Notes: generated from the letters alone by a model not told the origin. A DNA stretch of 64,000 bases from Neoconidiobolus thromboides FSU 785 (GCA_025603075.1 MU626282.1:98232-162231); one strand, 5' to 3'; shown: positions 28,745-42,027, counted from the first letter of the stretch. Numbers and translations: made by a program.

Positions 28745-30635
28745 ATGGATTTAGCTAATGTTATTATAAGGAGATCGGGTAACACCCCAGATTTCAATAT
28801 ATCAATTTCACCTTCCAGCACAACTGTATTTGAATTTAAAAATTTATTAGAATCGAATGGTATACCTGCAAACGGCCATAGGCTTATTCATATTGGGGTT
28901 ATATTAAAAGACGAAACGCTGCTTGAAGAATATAGTATGTAATTTTTAATTAATTAATTTGTTTAACCCTTTTAAAGATGTTAGAGATGGAAGTATCATA
29001 CATTTGATCAAACTTGCTCAAAGTAACCAACAAACTGTGGCTCCGAATGCTCCAATAAAGCAACCTCAAGAATCCGATGATTTTAGTATGAAGAAATTAG
29101 GCTCAAATCCATTGATGAAAGTAAAGAATTTGATTGAAAATATATATAGTTTTAATGTGATTTTAGCGCTTTTTAGATAATCCTGATTTATTAAAAGCAA
29201 TGATAATGTCGAATCCACAAGTAAAAGATATCATAGAAAGGAATCCGGAATATTCTTCTATTTTTACGGACCCTTCGTTTTTACGTCAAGTAATTTTGTT
29301 TTGTCAAAAAAATAAATCAATATGCTAACTCAAAAAAGGGATTTGAAATGGCTAGTAATCCAGATAAAATGAAGGAGGTACTACGTAATAACGACCTTGC
29401 GATATCAAGCCTAGAAATGCAACCTGGAGGGTTCAATCATTTGAAAAAACTTTATAAAAGTATTCATGAACCAATTAATAAAACTAAAGTAATAGATCAT
29501 TGTTAATATAGGATACTAATTAAGTACAATAGGCTGATTCATCAACTGAAGAAAAAAATATGCGATTTGCTAAAATGTTTGGAGTAAAAGAAAAAGAAAG
29601 TAAGTTTAAATAGCGTCCATTGAATATAATTTAATCTTTTTTAGCAAAAACTATAAATTCTGATCCACTCCCAAATCCATGGAAAGCACCTGTGAAACAA
29701 CCGACTGCAAGGACTCTTCCTGATTTTTCATGTAATTTGTATAAATCATAATAACCAAAATATTTATCTTTTTGTAGCAATGACTCCGGGATCCCTTTTT
29801 CCATCGTCATCTAGAGGTATAGGGGGTAGAGGTATAGATATATGTCTAGACTCTTAATTTGTGCTAATAATTTAATTAGATTCTAGTATATTTGGACCTG
29901 AAGGTTCAGGGTCTAGAGGTACAGAAAGAGGTAAATTTATATGATGACTCTTGTATTATATATTAACATTTCAATTAGGGCCTGAGGTATATTTAGTATT
30001 ACTATGATAAATTATGATTATATTAAAAAATTAAAAGTGGCTAAAAAATTTTGGACAATCAATTAGAGCAAATATGGATCAAAATGTCGCTGCTACTCCA
30101 AGCTCTACTTCGACTTCAAAGAGTCAGGCAATACAGGATGCAATCAAAAAAAGAGAAAAAGATATTATAAACGGGTTAAACGAAATGAAATTAATCCAAC
30201 AACAATCTAATAGTAATAATGTCAAATTGCCTAATCTTTCTGAACTTGTTCCAGAAGGTAATATTCATATTTTAAAGGTAAATATTTTATTGATATAAAT
30301 TCAAGTGGAAGAAGACCCTATAACAAAAGAATATCGATTCAAAGCGGATGGAAGTGGTATACCAGATCGCGAATTTATTGAACGTTATGAGTAAATTTTG
30401 TTAATTTTATGTTATATTTATAACTAATATTATTAGAGAAAAACTCAAAGCACGATTTAGGGTACAACTTGAAAGAATGAATGAAATGGGATTTCAAGAT
30501 CTCCATGAGAATTTAACGTAAAAATGTATTTAATTATAAAGTAATAGTACTAATATTTTAAATAGTATGCTATTAGCTACCGATGGGGATGTAGATTCTG
30601 CGATTGAAAAGCTTATAGAGGATGATATATTCTAA
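28745..30635 (+). CDS. DSK2: Ubiquilin/Dsk2-type shuttle protein
   Basis: Carries ubiquitinated proteins to the proteasome: N-terminal ubiquitin-like domain, central STI1-like region, C-terminal UBA. Exons I can place: 28745-28934, 28978-29120, 29167-29289, 29339-29488, 29533-29599, 29645-29731, then small Gly/Ser-rich exons at about 29778-29940, and exons from about 30070 to 30635. Ubl: DFNISISPSSTTVFEFKNLL with HRLIHIGVILKDE. STI1 region: RFLDNPDLLKAMIMSNPQVK, IIERNPEYSSIFTDPSFL, GFEMASNPDKMKEVLRNNDL, then MQPGGFNHLKKLY, the ubiquilin order. UBA: FRVQLERMNEMGFQDLHENL...ATDGDVDSAIEKLIED. The joins between 29830 and 30074 could not be resolved in phase, so a split into two genes cannot be fully excluded, but the domain order argues for one. 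The segment EEDPITKEYRFKADGSGIPD before the UBA is unusual. Confidence 0.82.
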
Positions 30636-31606
30636 TTTGATTTATTACTAATAGCTTTGGACCATTTTGAGAAAGATTCCAAAGTTTCATTTACAGCATT
30701 ACTAGCTTTTTAAACTTACCTCTTAGTTTGTTCCATTATAATTAAAGAACTTAAATTTCATTTATTAATTATTATTTTTTGAGTAATAAGATACAACTTT
30801 AGTTCTCTTTAAGTTCAATGGAAGGTTTATGATTCATTTACATGCTTACAGATAAAATATTTTAGTAGAATAAGCTTAACTGTTTATTGTGAACTATCAT
30901 ATTATATAAACATGATTAATTAGAATTGAAAATAAAATAAAGCTGCATTTTTTAGATTTTATTAAACCTGTGTTTATATAAATCTATAGTTATATTCAGT
31001 AAAGTATATTTTATTTTATTTTATTTTATTTTATTTCATCTTATTTTTATTTTGTTTTTAATTCCAAATTAGTAATCAAGATTACTAAAACAACTTAGTC
31101 AACTATCATACGGGGATGTTTTTTTTGATTTCATTATTTTTACATTTTTTAAACGTTATTTAAGTGGAAAAATTGCCAGTAAAATTCTTAAATACAAAAA
31201 TACATCCCCATACTTATTATGGTATTTCATAATCATAATTTTAGAATTTAGTGTACTATAATTATCAACTATATTTTTTCAAAACTACTTTTGCACAGAA
31301 TAATAGCAAAAGGCTTAATTATGTATTGGATGAATTTATAAGCTTTATCATATTAAAATTATGTTCCAAATACATATTTATATTTAAGCATAACATTCTA
31401 TTTCATGGATAAAACTAATTATTTGAAAGCATCTATATAAAAAATACAGCTAAAAAAACTGAACAAAAAGCAAGTAATTAAAAAAATTATTCAAAAAAAG
31501 ACAAGTACATAAAAGTAACCTAAAGGAACGCTTCTAATTTATAAAGAAATTGAGTTTGTAGAATTATTAAATGATTAAATATGTTTTTTTTATAAAAGAT
31601 TGAAAA
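30636..31606. other. Intergenic, pentamer repeat and one element copy
   Basis: About 970 bp between convergent genes. A (TTTTA)n microsatellite lies at about 31008-31035, and an element copy at 31107-31213. Confidence 0.5.
31107..31213 (-). repeat. 105-bp TIR element copy
   Basis: Reverse orientation, ATACGGGGATGTTTTTTTTG to AAAAATACATCCCCATA. Both ends well kept. Confidence 0.85.
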
Positions 31607-33048
31607 TTATGGTGTGGTAGGTTTAAGCGTCGGTGTAGCCAAATTCGATTTTCCTAACGACATGGCAATTTCTCCAGATTCATTAGGTGTACTACAAGCT
31701 GCTGGATGATGTATTGATGAAGCAGAGCCAGGGGTAATAGGCGATGTAGTCATATTGGGTACCACTTTACCTTTTGTATTATGTTTTAGTACAAATACTG
31801 GGGAAGCATTAGCTTCTTTTAATTTTTGATATATTTTTAATGGCTTTTCTTCCATTTCAAGTTTCCTTTCAATTCCATTTGCTAAAACTATTAATATTTT
31901 TATTTTATCATTATATTTTGTTTACCTTGTGATATATAAATACTATAATTCTTCCAATCATCATTTATTTTGTATTTCCTAAGCGCTGCTGGAATTACTT
32001 TATGACACGGATCATCCAAAAATATTCTTAAACTTTTATAAGCTTCATTTTCCCTTTGATGTTGTTGTCTAGATTCTATCGGTTTAATGGTTTCCATACT
32101 TCCTTGATTGTCATTTATTGGAACTTGATTTGATTCACTTGATTTCGACTAATGTGTATAATTAAATAGTTAAACCATAGTAAAATATAAATCTTACATA
32201 TAGGGCTGAAGATAACTGACTATTAAAATTAGGTGAATGAGGTGAAATCGGAAATGGTTTTCCAGAATTCAATGTTGAACTGCTCTTAGAAGTAGTTGTA
32301 ACAATAGGCGATGGTCGATACTTTGATGGCTTAAGAGGTTCTATATTACCTATATTTGACTTGAATACTTTTAATATGTTAAATTTTAAAAAAAGAGTAT
32401 GAATTACTCTATCAGGTGAAGCTAGTCTTTGATTCATCTCTCTAATTTTTATAAGCTCTGAATTTATTTTTGAAATTTCATGAACTAAATGCTTTATCAC
32501 TGCGTCTATAAATTCAATTTTAATAACGCTCTTTTTTAAAATTACTAATAATAACCTCTTTCTTTAAATGCAGAAACTATTTTAGAATCTTGAATATGAT
32601 ATCCTCCAAACATCTCATCTTGATAATTCTAATGAAAGCTTTAATAAAAATAACTAAACTGATATTATTTTGAGTATTACAACTTCCTCAATCGTATCTA
32701 AAATTAAGTTAGATTTTCGAATATAAGTAGTAAAATATTGGCTTACTAGGTGGGGCATAATCATCTGAGTATATAGGTATGTTAAACCGAATCTTTAACT
32801 CATAAATCGCTTTTAACAATAATATCCTTTTTCCAACTGATTTGATATTCAAATCATTTAAAGTCTCATGATCCAAGTTAACCAATACTTCCCCGGTAAT
32901 TCCTTCCTCTTTATTTATAGTTAGTCTCCAATTTTAAATTATAACTTAAATAAATACCTTTAAAGTCTTTAATATATTCATTATAGCCTATAGTACCTAA
33001 CCAAGATGCAACATGATCTATTGACCAATTTAATACTGAGTCCTCCAT
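31607..33048 (-). CDS. STE50: Ste50-like MAPK cascade adaptor, SAM and RA domains
   Basis: Adaptor linking Cdc42 and the MAPKKK Ste11 in yeast, feeding the Hog1 and mating/filamentous pathways. Exons 33048-32958 (91 nt), 32908-32747 (162), 32697-32681 (17), 32628-32556 (73), 32505-32198, 32148-31926, 31881-31607 join to 382 residues with the frame intact. The SAM domain (about 1-85) starts MEDSVLNWSIDHVASWLGTI and continues VLVNLDHETLNDLNIKSVGK. A helix with LVHEISKINSELIKIREMNQ follows, then a Ser/Pro-rich linker and the C-terminal Ras-association domain: SLRIFLDDPCHKVIPAALRK, DDWKNYSIYISQG, and EEKPLKIYQKLKEANASPVF. This domain order and the EKPL..YQKLKE..  .PVF block match Ste50. A second, truncated copy lies at 48838-49459. 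Confidence 0.88.
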
Positions 33049-35771
33049 CCTTCTATTATTTTTATATATAAGTTAAATTGGAATTGAATAATTCTGCTTT
33101 TTTAAAAAAGACAAAATTAAGCTTTTTAAATTTTTAAAAAAATAATTTTGGATCTTATTTTTAATTTACACTCATTTGTTCTTAATAGTACTAATTTAAC
33201 TTTTTATAACTTTATTGAAATCATCAAAAAGTTCAAAGTGATATATGAGATAAGATTATTTACTTATTTAAAAAAATATTATTCAATTATGTTTACAACA
33301 AATTTGTTATGCGATCATGTTAAGCTTTGTCATAAAAAGCCATAATTTTTTTTATTAAGGCTTATATATGGGGATGTACTTTTATATTTAAGAGTTTTAC
33401 TAACAATTTTTCCACGCAAATAGCGCTTAAAAAATGGAAAAAATAATGAAGTCAAAAAAACATCCTTGTATCCTAATTGCTTTTTCAGGTATTTTACTTG
33501 TTGGTATTTGTTACAAGGTATTCATCTCTTACTCTTTGTCATTAATATTGACAAACAAACTGTTGTGTTGTTATAGTTTTAGAATAATTAATAGAAAATA
33601 AATTATTTAATGGCTTTGACATCTTTATATTTGGTGTCTAGATCAGCAAAAAATCTAACATTTTACATTTTAAATAATTTAAATTAATTTGAATCTATAT
33701 ACAATACTTGATTAACTAAAGAACATAAAGCAATAATTCTAGGTTTTTAAAGCTATTATGTAATACAAATTAATCATATAAATCTACTGTGTATGGTATT
33801 TTTAAATTAAACTTAAGTGATAAAAGATTTTTAAAATAATTTGAGTTTCTTATATTTTATCGTTATAGAGTACCTAAAAATAATAAGTTATCAAAAAAAT
33901 GGAGAACAAGATCTTATCGAAATTAAATCTCAACTCCACAATTTAAAACTTGAATTAAAAACAGGGTATGCTTCTATCCCTGCTCGAAACCCGCATTTTA
34001 AACAAAGTAGCATTTTTTATAGTTGATAATATTGATCATGAATAAATAAAAACAAGGACTTTCTTATTTTTGAGGGTCTAGAAATAATTGAGGATATCTG
34101 ATCATGGAATAACTGAATAAGACTATCTGATATAGAAAAGGTTTATTTTAAAGAAGTTTATAGATGTTGGGCTAAAATTGAAATTTCCATACACTTTCAA
34201 AGATAATGGATCTGGGCCTAGAATTTTATTAAAAACTAAGGTTAAATTGAACTTAAGGTAACAGGTTATAAACATGGCATATAACTATTGTTTGTTTTTA
34301 GTTTTAATCTAACAGTTTATTAACCTTATATAAAAGATTTATTAGAAGTTATCAAATTTATAACTCTCTTGATATTATTTTATTTTAAACTTGTTGACTC
34401 TCTTGGTGGAAATTTCTTTAATTATAAAGAATTAAATAATCAAAACACAAACATTATCACACAAATTGTATAATGATAATTTGAGAATATAACTATTAAG
34501 CGTGATGATAGTTTCATTATCAAAAATATAATTGTAAATTAAGCTGAAAATCCCAATTTGAGCTTCATTTAAATATTTTGACTATGCTACATTTTTCATC
34601 ATCAATGGCTTATACAATTTTTCTGCTTTAGCTTAGAATCTGAAATAAAATTGTTAAAAGTTGGAATTAGTTGTGTTTAGATGCCTTAAGTTTAATTGTT
34701 ATTGATTTGTTTATAAATGAATTTATAGGCTATATACAGCGCTCTAACCTATAAGTTCATTACAAAAGAAATCATTAACAAATTAAAAAAATGAAGTATT
34801 TAAATTTGACCAGTTCTAACTTTATAGTAATCATTAATTTTCAAACTGAATATCAGACCAAACCCCGTGATTCACTGATAGATCATTATCAGTATTATCA
34901 AGAGCTCTAATAGCAAGCGCTTTGTTGTTTAGATGCTATATGTTTTAAAACTTATTTAAAAGCAAAGCTACTTAAGTGAATTTAAAAAAAGAGCTATTCA
35001 ACTGGTGCATCTTTTACTTAATAGCTGCTTATTTAGGAGTGAAAATTAAGTTAAAATCTATTAAAGCAAATGACCAGAGTTTAAAAAAAATCATTATATA
35101 AATAATTTTATAAAAACTATCGCTAAAGGTGTCAAAAGAGAACTGTAACAGCTATATGAAGGCTTTAAAAGTACAGTATATTTTAATAAGTGAGGCAATC
35201 AAAGGAGAAAAGTACATAAATTCAATGAAGTTTGAAAACTAAACTATTGAAAAATTAAAGCGGGAACAGACTTCATATTTAAAGCAAAAGTACTTGGCGT
35301 TTCTGCTTTAAAAAATTTTAAAATTGAATCACTATTTAAAAAAACGTCTTAAACCCTTATTTTGACAAGGTAGAGAGCGATGAGTTACTCAAAGGACTAT
35401 AAATATTAGGTAAACCTTATCACTTTTAAGTTAAAGTAAAATTAACTCATTATAAGCATTAATATTAAAAATTTAGAACCAAGCCCAACAGTGGTCAAGA
35501 TTACCTAATTATTGCCTAATAATAAATGCTGATTACAGAAATATTCATATTTTTTGAACAGAAAATCCATTTTTTAATTGAAACCTCTAAAAGTAATTTA
35601 AAAACTTTAAATTTCAAGTTGACTAAATTCAATCCAATAAATTTAAAAATTAGCCCTAAATCATTGATCTAAAATTATAAGCTAATGTAATTGGTTAATT
35701 ATTACACTTGTTGATAAGATAATTAATAGGAAGATAATGAAATAAGTAATATTAAGTTTTTTAATAAAAAG
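33049..35771. other. Long intergenic stretch with one repeat copy and possible relics
   Basis: About 2.7 kb without a supported gene. One element copy at 33365-33471. 33841-34026 has a 61-codon frame (EIKSQLHNLKLELKTGYASI...) followed by stop-riddled coding-like sequence to about 34250, which may be the relic of an unrecognised gene. The rest is AT-rich with closed frames. Confidence 0.45.
33365..33471 (+). repeat. 105-bp TIR element copy
   Basis: Forward orientation, TATATGGGGATGTACTTTTA to AAAAAAACATCCTTGTAT. Confidence 0.85.
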
Positions 35772-36632
35772 ATGGCAAGTAGAAGAAAAGTATTATTAAA
35801 GGTAAGTATTATAACTATATTTTAAAAGTTTGACTAATTTTTTAAACTACTCAGGTTATTATTTTAGGTGACAGCGGGTAAATTTTTGTAACTACTAATG
35901 AGAATAAAATTTTAATGTATCTAGTGTTGGTAAAACTTCGTTAATGAATCAATATGTAAACAAAAAGTTTACAAATCAGTATAAAGCAACTATTGGAGCT
36001 GATTTCTTAACCAAAGAAGTTATAGTAGAAGATAGAGTGGTTACTATGCAGGTAAGGATAAAATTAGTTTATAAAAGTTTAATTAAATAAAAATCAATCA
36101 GATTTGGGATACTGCTGGACAAGAAAGATTCCAAAGTTTAGGTGTTGCGTTTTATCGTGGAGCTGATTGTTGCGTTTTGTGTTATGATGTGAATAATGCT
36201 AAAAGTTTTGAAACTCTTGATTCTTGGAGAGATGAGTTCCTTATTCAATCTAGTCCTAGAGACCCGGAGAATTTCCCTTTTGTTGTACTTGGTAACAAAA
36301 TTGATTTAGAAGAATCAAAAAGAGAAGTAGGTTGAAATTTTATATTAGACAATCGCTGAATTTATTTTTAGATATCTGAAAAAAGAGCTACTGCTTGGTG
36401 TACTTCTAAAGGGAATATCCCATATTTTGAAACTTCAGCTAAGGAAGCCATCAATGTTGAAGAAGCATTTCAAACTATTGCAAAAAACGCTCTTTCACAA
36501 GAAAGTGATATTGAAGTGTAAGTTACTAATTAATTTTAATAGAATAACTAAACAATTATAAATAGTGATTTCCCTGATCCAATTAAGTTAGATGGTGAAT
36601 CAACTGCTAGGGATTCTGGATGTGCTTGCTAA
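35772..36632 (+). CDS. YPT7: Rab7/Ypt7 small GTPase
   Basis: Controls late endosome-vacuole fusion. Exons 35772-35801, 35855-35877 (23 nt), 35925-36051, 36102-36326, 36372-36517, 36566-36632 join to 205 residues, the normal Rab length. G1 loop GDSGVGKTS spans the 23-nt microexon; effector region [14 protein letters not shown] and G3 [23 protein letters not shown] are Ypt7/Rab7 signatures; G4 is GNKID, G5 ETSAKEA. The C-terminus SGCAC gives the CxC motif for double geranylgeranylation. Assignment secure. Confidence 0.97.
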
Positions 36633-36799
36633 TTTATTCAGAATGGTTTAATTCATCATTGCAATCACCTTCTTTTTATTTTTCGAAATCTTTTTTAATT
36701 ATAAATGGTCCTAATTACTAAATCAAATCTATTTGAGTTTAAAAGTTTTTAATTTTAAAAAAAATCAATAATGCTTAATCATTTTATTTATTTACGAAA

Positions 36800-37395
36800 C
36801 TAATTTTCAAGTTGATGAATCTTATCGACTCTAGTTTTATGTTGATTCCCTTCAAAAGTATTTGCGAAAAAAGTTTTAACAATTTTAATGGGCATGTCAC
36901 CTTCTAATACCCTTTGTCCCATAGCAAGAATATTAGCATCATTATGCTTAAAAAAGTAAGTAAATCAATAAACAAAGATAACGAAAACTAAATACCTTTC
37001 TTGCCATTTCAGCAGTGTATTCATTATGGCAAAGAGCACATCTTATACCATTGATTTTATTAGCAGCAATACTAATACCAATTCCACTGCCACATATTAA
37101 AATACCTTTACTATCAGCTTCTTTTAATACAGCTTCACTTACTTTTCCGGCTATATCTGGATAATCACACTATAAGATATTAGATTATTAAAACTGACCT
37201 GATTTAATTTACTCTGTCTCCGCTATGAGTTCCATAATCCATTACTTTTATATTTTTATTATTCTCTTCAAAATACTTTTTAATCTCCTCTTTAAGCTGA
37301 TAACCTAAACTATTATTAATATGCTATTTTATTTTGACTATTGCTTTACCAGCATGATCTGACCCAATAATGATAGTTTTTGGTAATTCACTCAT
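36800..37395 (-). CDS. rpiB: Ribose-5-phosphate isomerase B (RpiB/LacA-B family)
   Basis: Interconverts ribose-5-P and ribulose-5-P in the pentose phosphate pathway. Exons 37395-37350, 37304-37213, 37169-36996, 36946-36800 join to 152 residues, the usual RpiB size. Conserved residues: TIIIGSDHAGYQLKEEIKKY (phosphate-binding start), VMDYGTHSGDRCDYPDIAGK, the catalytic cysteine in GILICGSGIGISIAANK, and IRCALCHNEYTAEMARKHND. RpiB is the bacterial-type isomerase, unrelated to the RpiA form (Rki1) used by yeast, and is patchy in eukaryotes. Four exons show it is well settled in this genome. Its start is 116 bp from that of the divergent chitinase gene. Confidence 0.93.
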
Positions 37396-37511
37396 ATTTA
37401 AAAAATAAAAAAATAAAAAAATAAGAGCTTGGATGATTTGATTTATGACGTAAGCTAAAAATTAAGATAAAATCGAAAAATAATTTATTATGAAATGTTA
37501 AAATATTACAA
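37396..37511. promoter_or_regulatory. Shared divergent promoter, CRE/ATF-like site TGACGTAA
   Basis: The 116 bp between the RpiB and chitinase starts must contain elements for both. TGACGTAA at 37446-37453 matches the ATF/CREB bZIP consensus half plus extension; Atf1-type factors are classical targets of Hog1/Spc1 kinases. A chance match is possible. Confidence 0.35.
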
Positions 37512-38953
37512 ATGAGTAGGGTAATAGGGTATTATACTTCATGGTCCATTTATGACCGTAATTATCAACCTACCGATGTACTTGTGGAAAAATTAACTCA
37601 CATAAATTATGGTAATAAAGATAACTGCTATTAAGAAAAGGATAGTTAATTAGTGTGTAGCTTTTGCAGATATAAAAGATGGTGAAATAGCATTAGGAGA
37701 TCCATGGGCTGGTAATAAGCAACGTAGCTATATTATTACATTAATAAAAGATTAGATGCGCAAAAACCATACGATAAAGATCCAAATATATTGGGTAATC
37801 TAGGGCAGTTTAATGAACCACATGGTCCAATAAGACAGCGTAACCCAAACATTAAAGTATTGATATCTGTTGGTGGTTGGACATTTTCAAAATATTTTTC
37901 AGTTGTAGCAAGTACTGAGGAAAATCGTGTAAAGTTTGCTAATAGTATTTTAAACTTTTTAATCAAGTACAAATTGGATGGTGTTGGTAAATATACTTAT
38001 TATGGGTAATTTAATCCCTTTTAACTTTCTATTTTAGATTTAGACTGGGAATTTCCTGGTAATTATTTATTTGGTTAGCATTTATACATACTAAATATGT
38101 TTAAGTTGAGGGCGGTCATGAACATAACATTAGATCCCCACAAGACGGTTACAATTTTACTTTACTACTAAACTGTATTAGAAACACCTTAAATCAGTCT
38201 CAACACAAGCAATATCTATTGACTATTGCTACTTCAGCAGCACAATACAGCTATCAACACTTACAGTTGAATGAAATAACTAAATTTGTTGACTATGTTA
38301 ATATTATGACTTATGGTAATTAAACTAGTATTATTTCTTTGTTTGCAAACTAAAAATTAGATTTTACTGGCCCATGGTCTCAGCAATGTCATCATCAGTC
38401 TAATTTATTACCTGATCCAAATAATCCAAGTCAATTAAGCTGCTTCAAAGCAATTAATGACTATATTAGTGGAGGTAATCGACATACTAGTATTTTAGCT
38501 TGACTTAATGAAAAATAAATAGGTATTAGAAGAGATCAAATAGTAATGGGGGTACCATTTTATGCCCGTGGTTTTACAAAACTTGAACTTAATGAATCCC
38601 ACCCACCAACTTCGTGCACTGGATATCAAACAAAGTATGGAGCATTACCACCAGGTAAAGCAGAAGCAGGAGTTTATCAATATCATGAGCTACACAATGA
38701 TCATTTAACTAAAGTTATTGGTACAAACAATAAAGAGGATAAGTATTTTTTATTTTTTAATGAAACTACCAAAGCTACGCATTTGTATGATCCTGTTGAA
38801 ACTACTTTTATCTCCTTTGATGACCCACAGTCTTTAGCATGGAAATGCTTTCATGTTAAGACTAATGGACTTGGTGGAATCATGATTTGGGAGTTGTATG
38901 GGGATTATCAAAATAAGTTGGTGAATGCTATCTGTTCTAATTTATGTACCTGA
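37512..38953 (+). CDS. GH18 chitinase
   Basis: Hydrolyses chitin by substrate-assisted catalysis. Exons 37512-37611, 37661-37711, 37756-37986, 38038-38058, 38106-38315, 38361-38474, 38523-38953 join to 385 residues. TIM-barrel motifs: VIGYYTSWSIYDRNY (beta 1), LTHINYAFADIKDGE, VLISVGGWTFSKYF (SxGG), catalytic DGVDLDWEFP (125-134, proton donor Glu132), FVDYVNIMTYDFTG (beta 6), IVMGVPFYARGF and GGIMIWELYGDY (final Trp). All catalytic residues are present. A 21-nt microexon (38038-38058) encodes LDWEFP itself. No signal peptide: the protein opens directly at strand 1, so either it acts inside the cell or an upstream signal exon was missed. Stop is TGA, unlike most genes here. Confidence 0.93.
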
Positions 38954-40351
38954 TATTTAAATAAAGTCAAACGTTACGTTGTATACTATATAAGCCTAAT
39001 TAAATGTGCTTAGCCACCCTTTATAGGGGTCGTTTTTGTTCCTTATTATTGTGAGTTTTTTATTGCAAGCAATTAGAATAATAGCTTTAATAAATGATAG
39101 TAAAATAAACAAATGCTTATTGTTCCCTGTGGCACTAAATTAAATAATATTACAACATTATCTTGCTTTATATCAAGATTATACTTTAAAGCAGCCTTAA
39201 TTGAATTTTTAATACTAGATAGCTTATATTTCTTTATAACGATCAATTCAACAGCATAAAACATATATATTTATTCCATGAAATATATATTTATTATGCT
39301 TATTATGGAGACCATAACAAAAAATAAATACAAATTTTGTGTAAACGCTTGATAGAGGATAGGTGTAATAGTAGGGATTATAATATACTTAGCATATTAG
39401 CTTATAATATAAACTAGTAAAGCAGCCAAATATGACATATTGAGAAAGATCCTCATATGGATTAATTTGATATTTGATATCGCTTTTAATAGTTTTATTA
39501 GAGTGTATTGTTACAGTAAATATAAACCTAGTGATAAGTAAATATAATTAAGAATTTAAATATGTCAGACCTAATCATTTCATCTTTAAATTCTATACAA
39601 TTCGTTGGTTACAGTTAAACATATTGATATCAAATTATGTGACAAATTAATAGATCCTAAATCAAAAGTATGCCTTGCTTCTTAAAATATGTGTGATATT
39701 ATCTAACTTATCATCCATTTAAGTCCAGATAAATATTAAAACAACCGATCAATTTTTAAAAAGAGGAGTGGTTCTAGGTTAATACTTACACAAATTAACA
39801 GTAAACGATTATCAAAGGTTGACTCAAGGGCTATGTAAGCCGACTTGAGATCCATTTTAAAACAACCTGACTAATGGATATAGAAAGTAATTTACACAAG
39901 ACATTAGCCACTCAAAACATTTTATAAAGGTGCCAAATTAGGAATTAATAAAACCTTCCAAGTCACTGAGAGCTGAATGATGTGTAAGCTAAGTTCTGAT
40001 CAATTAATCGTTATTATAGCTAACTAAACAATAAAAAGAAAGCCAAAATTTGAAATGACATATTTTTCGATTTTTTATTACTCGCATTTTAGTCATTTAA
40101 TTTACGATTTAAACTTTAGGACAAATTTGGCTGAATTAGAATAACGAACCAAGTTAAAGCATACACGAATAGAAATCTATAAAATTACAACTTAATTAAA
40201 CTTGATTTGCAATAGAAAACAGCGCCCAATTAAAGTGAACAAAGTTCCAAACCAGATAATGAACTTCAAAATTAATAATTACTTTTATATCTCTAATTTC
40301 AAGGTTAACTAAAAGCCCACTTAAAAACTTAATAAACAGTAAAATAAAACA
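38954..40351. other. Intergenic, coding-like but stop-ridden stretch
   Basis: About 1.4 kb. 39640-39980 reads in fragments like protein (LTQINSKRLSKVDSRAM, then HFIKVPN-type pieces) with many stops, perhaps an unrecognised relic. No element copy. Confidence 0.35.
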
Positions 40352-41231
<880 letters not shown>

Positions 41232-41558
41232 GCTAAATCCTTATAAATACGTAAATAGTGTTATTATTTCATCTATATTATAAATGAATCAATTTTAAAT
41301 ACTAGTTTTTGGATTTTATTTATTTAGTTTTATATGAAATGATTTAGATTACATACATTAAAGTATTAAGCTCACCACTTAATTTAGTAGCAGTACATTA
41401 CATTTAATATAGTATGAATTCACAACAATTTTCGTAAACGACAATTAGAAAAATAAGATGAATTTAAGTTATAATCCCAATACAGTGATTTATTGTCAAT
41501 AGAAAGTTTATAAATTTATGTTGAAAAAGTAAGTTGTTAAGAGTAAATCCAAAAGTAA
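41232..41558. other. Intergenic, nothing seen
   Basis: About 330 bp between SEC4 and tRNA-Leu(UAA), AT-rich with closed frames. Confidence 0.5.
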
Positions 41559-41640
41559 TGTCAACTGTGGGGTTCGAACCCACGCCTCTCTCGAGATTGC
41601 ATCTTAAGTGCAACGCCTTAGACCGCTCGGCCAAATTGAC
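41559..41640 (-). tRNA. tRNA-Leu(UAA)
   Basis: On the minus strand the acceptor stem GTCAATT pairs with AGTTGAC (one T-G pair), with discriminator A. The anticodon stem TTGCA/TGCAA encloses loop CTTAAGA, anticodon TAA, reading UUA, the commonest Leu codon in so AT-rich a genome. A class-II variable arm (TCTC-GAGAGA region) and T arm GTGGGGTTCGAACCCCAC are present. No intron. Confidence 0.95.
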
Positions 41641-42027
41641 TTGTTATCTTCTTCTTGTATGCTGTAGCATAATTGTATCTATTAATACAAATTTGTATGT
41701 GTACTAAATAATCAAAAATGTAATATGGCCCAAATTAAGGCAGTATTCAATGTATAAATATAAGTCATTTAAATAACTTTTGCCCCTATTGATAACGGCT
41801 TTAATTTTAAAATAATATAATATGATATAATATGTTGATATCTAAAAATATTATGGTAATACTTTTTACTACTTTTTTTAAATATTTTGCATTATACTGA
41901 AACTAAACTTTATTTATGCTCTAAAAAGTAACTAACTTTGTTATTTTATGAACAATAAAGCAAATAATATTAAATAGAGTCTACTAAAGCATCAAGCTTC
42001 AAATTATGTTTCATCTTAATACCTATA

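Noticed and set aside
30074-30635. A separate gene starting at MDQNVAATPS instead of the ubiquilin C-terminus
   Set aside because: The UBA domain at the end is the expected last domain of ubiquilin and no promoter-sized gap separates the parts; one join remains unresolved, so this is not excluded completely.
39073-39264. 63-codon minus-strand frame
   Set aside because: Isolated, Ile/Leu/Lys-rich, no similarity and no supporting exon nearby.
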